A stretch of 64,000 bases of DNA from Claviceps africana (Eukaryota > Ascomycota > Sordariomycetes > Hypocreales > Clavicipitaceae): NCBI GenBank assembly GCA_018360145.1, contig SRPY01000066.1:1-64000 (forward strand), written 5' to 3'. The translations under genes and the position numbers were made by a program. Below, piece after piece: positions 44,744-57,448 of this stretch. Each line of letters begins with the position of its first letter. Position 1 is the first letter of the stretch. Below the pieces are notes generated by a model, which saw nothing but the letters and a program-made list of their open reading frames with translations, had not been told where the DNA came from and searched no databases.

Positions 44744-47335
44744 AACTTTATTATAAAAGAATTTAATAAAAGGGTTTATAGCTTTTTAAAAGCTATAAAG
44801 CTAAAGAGAACTAAAATATTATAACTAATAAAAGTAAGCTTTAGCTATTCAATTTAAAGCTTAAAAATATTTAATATTTTAAATAATTTTAAAGGATTTA
44901 TTAATAATTTAAATAATTTAAATTAAGCTATTATTTTTTATACTTTTAAAAAAGAACTATTTTAAAGGCTTTTAACTTATTATAATTTAATAATATAACT
45001 TTATAAAAGCCTTTAGCCTTTTTAAAAAGTAGTATTTTTAAAGTATTAAAATATAATATAGTACTTTATATTTTTAATTTTAAAATTTAAATTTTTAAAG
45101 CTTTAAAGGATTTTTAAAGGCTTTTAATACTTTATTTAATACTTTATTAATTAAATTAATAATTTTTAATATTCTTATAAAGCTTATAAATTAAGTAAAT
45201 TAATATTGATAAGTATTAAAATTTACTTTTCTTTAATAAATAAAAGGTAATATTTTATTATAAAAATTAATAAAGCTTTAAAGGTCTTTAAAAGAGTATT
45301 AAATTTACAGTTTTTAATAATAAATTTATTAAAAAATTAGTAAAATAAAAGCTTTATAATAGCTAAAGATTTAAATTATAAAGTTATAAGCTTTACAGAA
45401 TTTATATATAAAGGCTTTAAAGAAAATAAAAAATTTAATTTTTATAATAAATTTAAATTTAAATTTAAAAATAACCTTTAAGAAAGTAAAGGAAATTTTA
45501 AAACCTTTTTTAATAAAAAAAAGGTAAAACCTAACTTAAAAAGTCCTTTAAAAAAGCTAAGAATAAGGCTTAAAAAGGCACTTTTATATTAAATAATTTT
45601 AACTTTATTAATAGCTCTTTAAAGCTTTTTAATAAATTTAATAGCTTTAATACTAATAGTAAATTTATTAATTTAGTAATTCTAGTAATTTTAATAGTAT
45701 TATTAATATTAAAAAAGACTTAAAAAATAAAATATTTTTTAAAGCCTTTAGTTTTAACTATAAAGTAATAAAAAAACTCTTTTCTTTATAATATAGACTT
45801 TATAATATATTTAATTAATTTTAAAAAGCACTTTATAAGCTATATTTCTTATAAAAAAAGTAAAGCTAAGCTTATTTTTATTAATAAAAAACTTATTCTT
45901 TTTAAAGAATATAAAAATGCTAAATTTTTAATACTTTATTAATAAAACCTTAATAAATATAGGCCTTTAATTCTTTTAAGTATATTATATTTTTTAAGTT
46001 TAAATATAAATATAATAAATAAATTAAAGTATTATTTAATAAAGAGCTATATAAGTAAAAATACTTTATATTTAGTTAATAAATCTTATATTAATCTTTT
46101 AAATATGAAAAAGTATAGCTTTTCCTTTTTAATAAAAAACTTAAATATACTTTTTTTTAAAATTATTTAATAGCTTTTATAATTATTATAATAGTTATTT
46201 TAGCTATTAAGCTTTTAGCTACTTTATAAAAATTCAAATATTTTTATAAAAGCCTTTATAAATAAAGAAAGCTATTAAAATTAAAGAATTAAAGGATTTT
46301 AATAAATTAAAACCTTTTAATTTTATAGCCTCTTTTTTTAATATTTATAGCTTTAAATTAAGTCTTTTAAGTCTTTTAATTTAAAACCTAATTCCTTTTA
46401 ATTAAAGCTTAATTTATAAAGAATATAATAAGCTTTAATAAACCCTTTTACTATATTTTTAAAGGCTTTAATAGGCTTTAAAAAAATAAAGGTCTTTTAA
46501 AGCCTTTAAAGCTATAAATACTTTAATAAAAGGCTTATAAAACTTTTAAAGAGGCTTAGTAAAAAGTTATAAAAAAGGCTTTATAGAGCTTCAAGAGTTA
46601 AATTTATACTATAAATTACTAAAATTAATCAGAATTTAGTATATTTAGCTAAGGTATTTAAAGCTTAACTTTTTAAAGAAAATAAGTTTATTAACTTAAG
46701 GAATATTAAATTTTTTTAATATTAAAAATAAAGATTTTAACTACTTAGCCTATAATTAAATAAAGGTAGTTAAAAACCTTGATAAAAATTGAGTTTTTAA
46801 CCCCTTTAAAGCTTTAAATAAATTAAAAAGAGATATAGTTAAAATAAGTCCTACCTTTTATAATAAATAATAAACTTATTTATTTTTAATAAATTAAAAA
46901 ACTAAATTAAAGTAAGCTTTATAACTATTTAATAAAAAGGGCTTTATTATGTTCTTAGTTATTAAAAGCTTTTTTAAAGGTATAAAAAATAAATTTAAAA
47001 ATTACTTTAAATATTTATATTTTAATAAAGGTAAAGAAATTAATTTTACTTTATAAAATTTATTAATTAAAAAAGGGATAATATTTATAACTTCTTTCTT
47101 TTATATTTATAAATAAAATAAACTAGCTAAGTGTTTTATTTATATTATTATAAATTATAATAGATCTAAGCTGCTAGCTTAGATGTATAGTGGTAATGGT
47201 AAGGGAAGCGTTATAGAGCTATAATAAAACTATTATAGTTCTATAAAGATAACTTAGTAGGATTATTATAATTCTATAAAAAAGATTTAATAAAGCTAAA
47301 TAAAACCTTAAGCCTTTACTTAATTAAATACTTAT

Positions 47336-48309
47336 TTATTTATTTATTTACGCTAGCTAGGCTTTAGCTTAGTATTTAGTACCTTTGCTACTTAATTTAT
47401 ATAGGAAAAACCTTAGAGTAAGGAGGAAAACCTATATACTACTATAAAGTATTTACTTTAGGGCTAGTATAGTCTTAAGTAGGTATTAACTATAAAAGTT
47501 AATATATAGCTAGCTTATTTTAACTAGTGTTACTAAAGAGTATATAGTATAAATAGTATTATTAAAATAGTATAATAAAGGGTTAAAAAGCTAGTAATAG
47601 TAATATAGTATAATATTAAAAGGGGGAGGTATATTGCCTTTAATATTTAAATTAGGGTTTAATTTAGTATTACCTTATATTTAGCTAGTTACTACTTTAT
47701 TATTAAGAATTAACCACTAACTTCTATAGGGGTTTATATAATACTATAGAGACTATATAGTTTGGCTACTAGCTATCTATTAATTACTAAAGGGGGGGGG
47801 GGTTTTATAGCTATAAAGAGGGCTCCCCCTACCTTACTTAATATTTTCTTTTTCTTCTTCCTTTATTATTAAAAATTATAAGTATCCCCTTTCCCTCTTA
47901 CTATAGTAATTCTATATTAATACTAGTCCTACTTTAATTATATTATATTAAAGAAAATGCTATTAAATTTAACTATTAAGAAAGGTATAAGTAGCTATCT
48001 CTTTTTTAACTTAATGCTATAGCTAATCTATACTTAGCCTAAGGCATTATATAACCTCCTTTACTTACCTTATTTAATTAAGGGAAAAGATATTAAAAAA
48101 TAGTGTTATAATCTATTTAATAAATACCTACACTAGCGCTAACCTAATTCTAACATTAATCCGTTATATTTTTAATTAGGTAACAGTAATACTTATTTTA
48201 AGTGTTTAAAGCAGAAAAAGGTCTGCAAGAAGGTAGGTTCTCATCCGACTCGGTTCTAGCGCGGTGCCTGATCGGTACTGCAGATCAATCCGAACATCAC
48301 GGCCTACAT
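47336..48309 (-). mobile_element. Non-LTR retrotransposon copy B, inverted and 5'-truncated, 974 bp
   Basis: In the minus orientation this is the last 0.97 kb of the element family: the tail (TTATTTATTTATTTACGCTA on the + strand) lies at its left edge. It is flanked by a perfect 14-bp target duplication, AATTAAATACTTAT, at 47322-47335 and 48310-48323. Homology to copy A begins at about 43772, so it arrived 5'-truncated, as is usual for target-primed reverse transcription. It is less mutated than copies A, C and D, and its truncated end is almost unmutated. Confidence 0.85.
48179..48304 (-). other. Nearly unmutated retrotransposon segment within copy B
   Basis: This stretch, especially 48236-48304, is conspicuously GC-rich amid A/T-only DNA (for example CGGTTCTAGCGCGGTGCCTG). 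Reverse-complemented, it aligns without gaps to 43772-43897 of copy A. By eye there are 41 differences in 126 positions. In 40, copy B has C or G where A has T or A; one is the reverse. None is a transversion, and every CpG in B is TpA in A. It therefore approximates the pre-RIP sequence of the element. Confidence 0.88.
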
Positions 48310-51300
48310 AATTAAATACTTATATAAACTAAAATAGTTTCTTTTTACTTTTCTCTCTCTTTTAAAGAAAGGTACGATTAATATAAACTTTATTAATATT
48401 AAAAAGCAGTATACCTTTAAGCTAATTTATAATATATATTAATCTTTACACTTCTTAACTTAATTATTATAAATTAGTAATACAATTAATTAAAAATAAA
48501 ATAAAAACACTTTAAAGGACTATAAGTATCCTTTATAATACTATAAAAGCTATATTAGCTTTAAAAGCTAGTAATATAATAAATAATATAGCTAAAATTA
48601 CTATAAAGAGTAATATTAATAACCTTTTAGTTCTTTACTTTAATAATAATAGAGATTACCTTTAAATTAATTATAAAGAAATTAAAATATAAACCTCTCT
48701 TTATAAAGGAACTCTTTAATAAAAACTAAAATTTATTTAAAGTATAAAAGCACTTTATAGCTTATAAACTTAATATAAATTAAGACTTTATTAGTATTAA
48801 CTATAATTAATAGTTTTATATTTATTAATACCTTTTATTTAAAGTTTAAAATAAAGTCTTAACTTTTTTTAAAGTTAATATAGATTTTATTTATAATTTA
48901 GCTTATTTTCTTAATTACTTTAGCTTTATATTTTTAAATCTTTATTAACAAAGGTATATAATTATAAAACTAAATTAACTATATTAATATTTAAAAGAAT
49001 AGTTTTTAAACTTTTATATTTAATTTAAATAAAAATTAACTTTAGCTAAAAAGTTAAAGTAAGTAAATATAGTTAAGCTTATTAAGCTTTACTTAGCGCT
49101 TAATAAATATATATATAACTATTATATTAGCTATAATATATTCTATACTAGCTATATTAATATAGTAATATACTACTAAAGTATTACTTTTAATATTAAC
49201 TTTTATTAATTTAAAAAGAAGTTTTATACTATTTACTAAATAAAATTATTTTAAAATTATAATAATAATATTAAAATAATAAATATTAATATTATAGGTT
49301 TTTAGTTTATTTTTATAAAGTTTAAAAATAAAGGTTAATAAAGCTTTAACTTTAAAAAATTAATAGCTTAAACTATATAGGTTTTTATAGCTAAAATATA
49401 ATATTATTATAAAGTAAGCTAATACCTTTAATATAGCTTAGCCTTTTATATAATAATTAAATACTTTTTTTTTAAGTAAAGTATTTATAAAAGAAATTTA
49501 AAGTTTACTTTACTATAATAATAAAGAAGGACTTTATTAAAGCTTTAAATATATTAAGCTTAAAAAATAACTCTTTTTTTAAGTAAGCTTTATTAAAAGA
49601 AATAAATATACTTAAAACTACTTTATATTTATTATAAATAGTAATACCTTAAGTTATTAAAAGATTAAATTAAATTTAAAGATAAAACCCTTTCTTTTTC
49701 CTTTTTTTAATAATAATTTATTATTTATTTTAATATAAATAAATATTAGTTATAATAGTTTTATAGCTATAAATAAAAAAATAGTATAATAATTTAGCTT
49801 TATATAAATAGCTTTACCTTAACTATATATTATAACTATAGTAATTAAAGCTATTAATATACTACTCTTTAATAAATAAATTACTTATTAAATATATTAC
49901 TTTATTTAATTTTAAATAAATATTAATAGCTAAATATTTTTAATAATAATTTATATTATTTTAAGCTTAACTTAAAACTATATTTTAAGTACTTTATAGC
50001 TTATTTAAAATAATATTAAACTTTATATAGCTTAAAATTAATTAATAGTTTAGGGTAAAAATAGTTTAATAATTAAACCTTCTTTTATAAAATATATAAA
50101 TAAACTTACTATTACTATTTTAAAATTAATTTATATAGCTATAATATAGTAAGCTATTAAGGCTTATAAAAATATATAATTTTTAACTATAAGCTTAAAA
50201 GAAATTAATTTTATTCTCTCTCTTTTTATAATAATATCCTTTAAACTAAACTTAATAGAAGCCTATATTATATATTTTTTAAAATATCTTTAAAAAAATA
50301 CTATATTAGCTTAAGTAATAATTAATTTTACTTAATAATAATAGTAAAACTTAATTAATTACTTTTAATACTTAGCTAAGTATTTTATAATAAAAAATAT
50401 AATTTAACTTAATCTTTAATATATTAAAATAAATAAACTATTATAAAAACTAAATTAAGTAATAATAAAGTAGTATATCTTTAATATATTTATATTACTT
50501 ACTATTTACTTTAATATTTTTTATAATATTTACTTAATCTTTTATATTAATCTCTTTAAGTATATTATTATTAATTTACTTTTATTATAAATCTTTATTA
50601 ACTTTTAGCTAAATTTAACTTTCTTTTAAAAAAAAATAAATCAAACTTTACTAAATATAATATAAAAGAGATCTTTATAATATAAAATATATAAAGTTAA
50701 AGTAAATAGTAAAATATTTTAATTTATTAAAAAAGGTATATTTAATTAACTTAAAAACTATTAAAAAACTTAAAAAACTATAGAGGCACTCTTTTATTAT
50801 AAAGTATAATAAAGAAATATATAAATAAATAATAAACTTAAGTTAATATAGATTTAAACTTTTAATTTATATATTAAAAATTAGTTTTAAACTATTTTAT
50901 AATTAAATCTTTTTATTACTTTTTTACCTTTATTTCTTTATTTTTTTATATTTTTTATATTCTTTATAATAATATAATATTAATAGTTAAAAAAAGAAAA
51001 AAAAAACGCACCGCTATAGCAACGCGGAATTAACTCTAAACCGCTTAAAAAGGGCAGAAAACGATTTCTTATACCTATTTACCCCCCTCTTTAATAGTGT
51101 ATTAATACTAAAGTGTAAATATAGTAAGTATTAAAATATTAATAAATATTAATAGTAGAAATTATAGTAGCTTTACTTATAGCTAATATTATTTTAATAT
51201 AGGCTAAGGTAGATTTATAATAAAACTATAAATTAAATCTATATTGCCTTTAGTAAGTAAGCTAAAATTAAATTACTTTAAGGTTAAATATAAAGAATTA

Positions 51301-51886
51301 ATAAGATTTATCTTAATATTAATACTAAAGAGTGTATAAAATATTATTCTCTATATAGATAATATAGCTATAATATATAGCTAATATAAAGCCTTTATAC
51401 CTATTACTTTAAAGGCTTCTCCCTCTCCTTTAAATATAATTATTATTTAAAACCTTAAATAAACTATTAAATAAGTAGTTAAAAAGGCAGTTAATAGTAG
51501 CTTTATTGTAGAATTAAGTTAAGTAAGTATTATAGTATAAAGTAAAGTAACACTTAACTGCTATCTTTTTAGTATTATTATTAAAGGCTTCTTTATTTAA
51601 TACTTTAAGAACTAAGTAATAAATAAAATCTTATAGAACTTTATAAAAAATAATAGCTTAAAATTAATATAAATATAAATATAAAAACCCTATATAACCT
51701 TTACTAAGTTCCCTTTAATTATTAAAATTAATAAAATTAAAGTAGCTAATTATCTATACTACTTTAAAGTTATTTATAAAGTAGAAATATTTAAGGCTAA
51801 GCTATATAATAATACCCTCTACCCTTACTAATATTATAGCTACTTTTAATTTAAGTATATTATAGTATATTATAATATAGTACTAT

Positions 51887-54800
51887 TAGAACCTGCTAAT
51901 TTTCGCCCGCACCGCTATAGCGACGCGGAATTGACTCTAAACCGCTTAAAAAGGGCAGAAAACGATTTTTTATACCTATTTACCCCCCTCCCTAATAGCA
52001 TATTATTGCTAGAGTATAGGCATAATAGGTGCTAAAATATTAATAAATATTAATAATAGAAATTATAATAGCTTTACCTATAGCTAATACTACCTTAATA
52101 TAGGCTAAGGTAAATTTATAATAAAACTATAAATTAAATCTATATTATCTTTAGTAAGTAAGCTAATATTAAATTATCTTAAGGTTAAATATAAAGAATT
52201 AATAAGACTTATTTTAGTATTAGTGCTAAAGAGTATATAGAATATTATTCTTTATATAGATAATATAGCTACAATATATAGCTAATATAAAGCCTTTATA
52301 CCCGCTACTTTAGTAGCTTTCCCTCTCTCTTTAAATATAATTATTATTTAAAACCTTAAATAAACTATTAAATAAATAGTTAAAAAGGTAATTAATAGTA
52401 GCTTTACTATAGAATTAAGTTAAGTAAGTATTATAGTGTAAGGTATAGCTATACTTACTGCCTTAGCCTATACTACTACTATAGTAATACTGCTTTAAAT
52501 TTATTATAAAACTATTATTAAAGGTTCTTCTATCTTTAAAGTAGTTTAAAATAAATCTCTTAAAGATATTATTAAAGCTATTAACTATACTATAAAAACT
52601 AATATTATAGTAGTAGTATATTAACTTTATAGTAGTAATACTATAGTTATATTTTATAATATAGTAAAACCTTATATTAAAAATATAACTTAAATTTAAA
52701 CTATATTTAAGCTAAAAGTAATGCTTAACTACTACTTTTTTAGCGTTATTATTAAAGGCTTCCTTATTTAATACTTTAAGAATTAAGTAATAAATAAAAT
52801 TTTATAAAACTTTATAAAGGATAATAGCTTAAAATTAATATAAGTATAGATATAGAAACCCTATATAACCTTTATTAAGTCCTTTTTAATTATTAAAATT
52901 AATAAAATTAAGGTAGTTAACTATTTATACTACCTTAAAGTTATTTATAAAGTAGAAATATTTAAAGCTAAGCTATATAATAATATCCTTTACCTTTATT
53001 AATACTATAGCTACTTTTAATTTAAATATATTATAATATACTATAATATAGTACTATATTATAGCTATTATAGTACTAAATGCTATAAGGCTAAAAAGTT
53101 AGCTTACTTAGCCTTAATAGAGGCAATATAGAAACGCTATATAAACTATATAAAACAGTACCCTATATAGTTATAATAATATAATATTACGAATAAACAG
53201 TAGTATTATATTTATAATATATACTTAAGCTAGCCTTAAGCCTTTACTGCCCCTTCTTTAATACTAAAAAGAGATAAATAAATAAAGGTTACTTTATATA
53301 ATTATTACTATAATATTAATAACCTTTTATTATAAAAGGCATTACTATAGAAATATATTAGCTAACCTTAAATTTACTTACTTAACTTTTAATTAATATT
53401 AACTTAATAAAGTATTATAAAGGCCTTTTTTAGCTAATAACCTATCCCTAGTATAGGTCTAAATATATAAATATTAACTTAATAGTTCTTTTAATATATA
53501 TAATTAAAGTTATATATTAAAATATATAGAAGAAAACCTATTTTATATATTTAGCGCTAAAAACCTAAATAAAAACTAATATAATTATAATATAGAAACT
53601 AGGTATAACTAATAAATACCTCCTTAACCTAAGCTTTAGCTATTATTAATTTATTACTTAAAGAGAATAAACTATATTATATATTTATTATTAATATAGA
53701 ACTATATTATAGTTAACTTATAATAGCACTAACTAATATATAATTAATAAAGTAGGCTATAATATATACTTAATATACTTTTTAATATATAAACTAAGCT
53801 AAACTACACTCTTTACTAAATTTATATTAGCTATATTATAACTTTAAAGTGTATTTATTAATAACTTTAACTAATATTACTCTCTATAAGACTACTATAA
53901 TAAAATATTATTAAATAATAAACTTTTTCTATTAATAGTAGAGTAATAGTAACTTAAACTTACTATATTATAAAGTAAAGTTATATAGTTTTTTTATAGT
54001 AAATATAGTAGTACTATTAACTATACTTAAGCTACCTTTAATATAACTATTAAATACTTAAAGGGCCTTAACTTTATTAGGTTTAACTATATTTTATAGT
54101 TTATATAAATTAACACTATTATTAATAAAAAGACTAGCTATAGTTATATATTTAAATAGCTAAGAATAAACTAAAAACTAGTTATAGCTAAGGCAGTAGT
54201 ATAGTTTTAAATTAATAATACTAAAGACCTACTTTTAACACTATATAAAATTAATATATATATTAAATAGATTATAAATAAGCTTTAAATAATAGTATAG
54301 GTAGCGGTTTTATATAGACCTTAAGGCAGCTTTAAACTAAACCTATAGTAGAACTATAAAATAAAGTAAGCAATATAAAATATAAAAAAAGCGCTATAAT
54401 AATAGTAGTTATTATAAACTAAAGCTAACTAATAACTTATAATTAAGGCAGCTTAGATGTAATTTTAGATTATTTATAAGGAATAATATAGTTCTTAATA
54501 AGCTATAGTCTACACTACTTTTACTTACTAAAGTAACCTTTAAAAACTTAAATACTAAATATAGCTTTAAAGTAAACTTCCTTTAAAATAATAATATATA
54601 CTTAACTTCCTTTAAAGGGATAGCTTAAACATTATTACTGCCTTCTTTTATTAAAATAAAGCTATAGCCTTTATAAAATACTTTTTCCTTTCTTCTATAG
54701 CTTAACTTATTAATATCCCTAATAATCTTAACTTTTAACTTAATAATGCTATATTTTTACTAAAAGACCGCTTTAATATTAATAAGATCTATAGCGTTAT

Positions 54801-57448
54801 TAAAGGCTTTATTAATTAAAAAGCATTAGGTATTAACAACCTTTTAGTTAAGTTCTTTAAAGTTTATAAAAAACCCTTTATAAAAACATTAGCCTATCTA
54901 TTAAATAAGTGCTATTATATTAAATACTATTTAAAACTATATTGAAGGGCTAAAGTTATTATTCTTTATAAGCTAAGAAAAACACTAATTAAATAATAAT
55001 AAGCTAAGGTATAGCGCTTTATTTCACTCTTTAATATAGTTAGTAAAATATTAAAAGCAATAATAATGTCCTAGCTTATTATTATAATTAAGTTAAAAGG
55101 TATACTTTTAGACCTTTAAATAAAGAATAAAGCTAATTACTCTATAGAAGTTACCCTTAGTGTTTTTATAAAATTAATAAAAATAGTATAGCACTATAGT
55201 GGAATTATATTATTACTTTAACTTAATATATTTATAGCCTTTAATATTATTTACTATTACTAACTCTTTTATATTCTTTTATTCTTTAGTATACTTACTT
55301 AAATAGTAGTGTAAACCTAAGCCTTTACTATTAACTATATTATTTATCTCTTTTTTAATAATTAATTAATAAAAGCTTTATTTATTACTATTAAAGTTTT
55401 ATAAAGGTTATTAATCTCCTTTATTCTCTTTTTACTTTATATTATACTTTTATATTAAAAGCTTTAAGCTATATAATCTATACTTATCCTTAGCTTCTTT
55501 AATAATATAAATATCTTTATTTATAAATATATAGTAAAGGAGATATAGAAATAATTTAAAAATATATAAAGTATTTATTAAAAGTAGTCCTTTAAGTTTA
55601 GCTTTAATTTTTATTTTTAAAAGAGTAAATTAGTTTATTTTACTTAAAAGCGTGCTATAATTATAATATTAATTTAACTTAATACTGCTATAATATAACT
55701 TATTTAATTAGCTTAGTTCTTTAAAGTTTAAATTTACTAAAAGCTATATTAATAAATATATTAAAAAATGGTTAAAGTAAAACTAAAATAATAATAACTT
55801 ATATTTATAGTGTTAATAGTGTTTATATAGAGTTACTTACTTAATAATACTTACCTTCTTTATATATAAGTAATATAAAGTATAGTTATATATAATATAG
55901 TATTACACTATATTTTTATAAAACTTAATAGTAAAGTAAAAGGTATTGCTAAGTTATTTATTTTTAAATAATTAAAATACTTTAAAGTAGTTATTAAAAT
56001 ATTTAAAGCTATGCCTTAATTCTTTATTAAAACTAAGGCAGTAATAGCCTTAATTAACCTATACTTAAACTTTTAATCCCTTAGCTTTTATAAAAGAATT
56101 AAAAGAAATAAAATAGTAAATAAAATATATATTATTTATATAATAGTAGTAAGTTAACTCTATTACTATCTTTACTACTATTAAGGCTACTTACTTTAAG
56201 TAAATAGCTACTTTAAATATATACTATTTATAAACTAACTATATAACTACTCTATAAAACCTTTACTAGCTAAAGCCTTAGTTTTAAAATAAAAGAACTA
56301 CTAATACTATAAATATACTATAGTAAAAGTATATTAGTTTTAATTAAAATATATAGTGGCTAAGTATAAGCCTTACTTTATATTTACTTTAAAACTTAAT
56401 TAACTCTATAACAGGCTAGTTAAGTATAAATCCACTACTTTAATATAAATATAAATAGAGAAAATTAGCCTAAATATATTTCTTTTCTTTTAATATGTCT
56501 TTAATATAAATTCCTTAATTTATTAATATTAAATTCACCTTAAGAATTACTACTACCTTTTACTATTATATTTAGTTTATAATTATATATAGCTAATTAA
56601 TACTAAGCTGTTTTTACTTTATAACTACTATAATATATATATTACACTTAACTTTAATAAGCTAGCTATATTCTTTATAAAATAGCTTATTAATATATAA
56701 AGACTGCTTTAATTTACCTTAGCTTATTACTTATAAAGGTAATAAAATTAAAACCTTTAAAAAGGTAAGGCCTCCTTAATATTATACTATAACTACTATA
56801 TACCCTTACTAAGCTTTAAAGAGAAAAAATATAATTAATAAGTAAAGCTTTAAAGAAAAAAGATATAACTTATAAGTAAAGCTTTAAAGAGAAAAGATAT
56901 AAACTAATAAATAAAGCTTTAAAGAAGAAAGAGGCATGCCCTTAAGGCTAATCTATACTAAAAACGATATAAAACTATAGTAAGGCTTTAAAGAAAAAAG
57001 ATATAGCTTATAAGTAAGGCTTTAAAGAAAAAAGATATAAGCTAATAAATAAGGCTTTAAAGAGATAAGGGGAAGAGAGGGAAATATATAATAGAAGTAT
57101 ATATTAAAGCTAAACCTAACATAAGGCTAAGCTAAATACATTATAAAACCAGACTACACTATACTACACTATTATTACTAAACCCCTAACCCTTTACTGC
57201 GCTATTTTAGCGTTATAAACTGCACTATACACTCTTTAGTAACGCTAGTTAAAACAAGCTAGCTATACACTAACTCCTATAGTAAACAACTACTTAGGGC
57301 TACACTAGCCCTAAGGCAGTTACCCTATAGCGGTATATAGGTTTTTCTCCCTATCCTAGGGTTTTTCCTATATAGATTAAGTAGTAGAGGTACTAAATTC
57401 TAAGCTAGAAACAGCCTAGCTAGCGTAAATAAATAAATAAATAAATAA
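51887..57448 (+). mobile_element. Non-LTR retrotransposon copy D, nested in copy C
   Basis: About 5.56 kb in + orientation, starting TAGAACCTGCTAATTTTCGC and ending in a TAAA tail. It is flanked by a perfect 12-bp duplication, ATATAGTACTAT (51875-51886 and 57449-57460), a sequence that lies inside copy C; removing D and one repeat restores C colinear with copy A near 39320. It is about 1 kb shorter than A because a block before the 3' region (corresponding roughly to 43320-44400 of A) is missing. Its 3' 300 bp are visibly less RIP-mutated than those of A or C (for example TAGGGCTACACTAGCCCTAA). Confidence 0.85.
56810..57075 (+). repeat. GCTTTAAAGAGAAA minisatellite in copy D
   Basis: About seven degenerate units of 30-45 bp, each opening GCTTTAAAGA(G/A)(A/G)AAA and continuing GATATA with variable AT-rich spacers. 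The array is longer than at the equivalent place in copy A. Confidence 0.75.

Noticed and set aside
48236..48310. GC-rich patch considered as a tRNA, 5S rRNA or captured gene fragment
   Set aside because: No cloverleaf or 5S signature fits, and gap-free alignment with the RIP-mutated copy A shows it is retrotransposon sequence.
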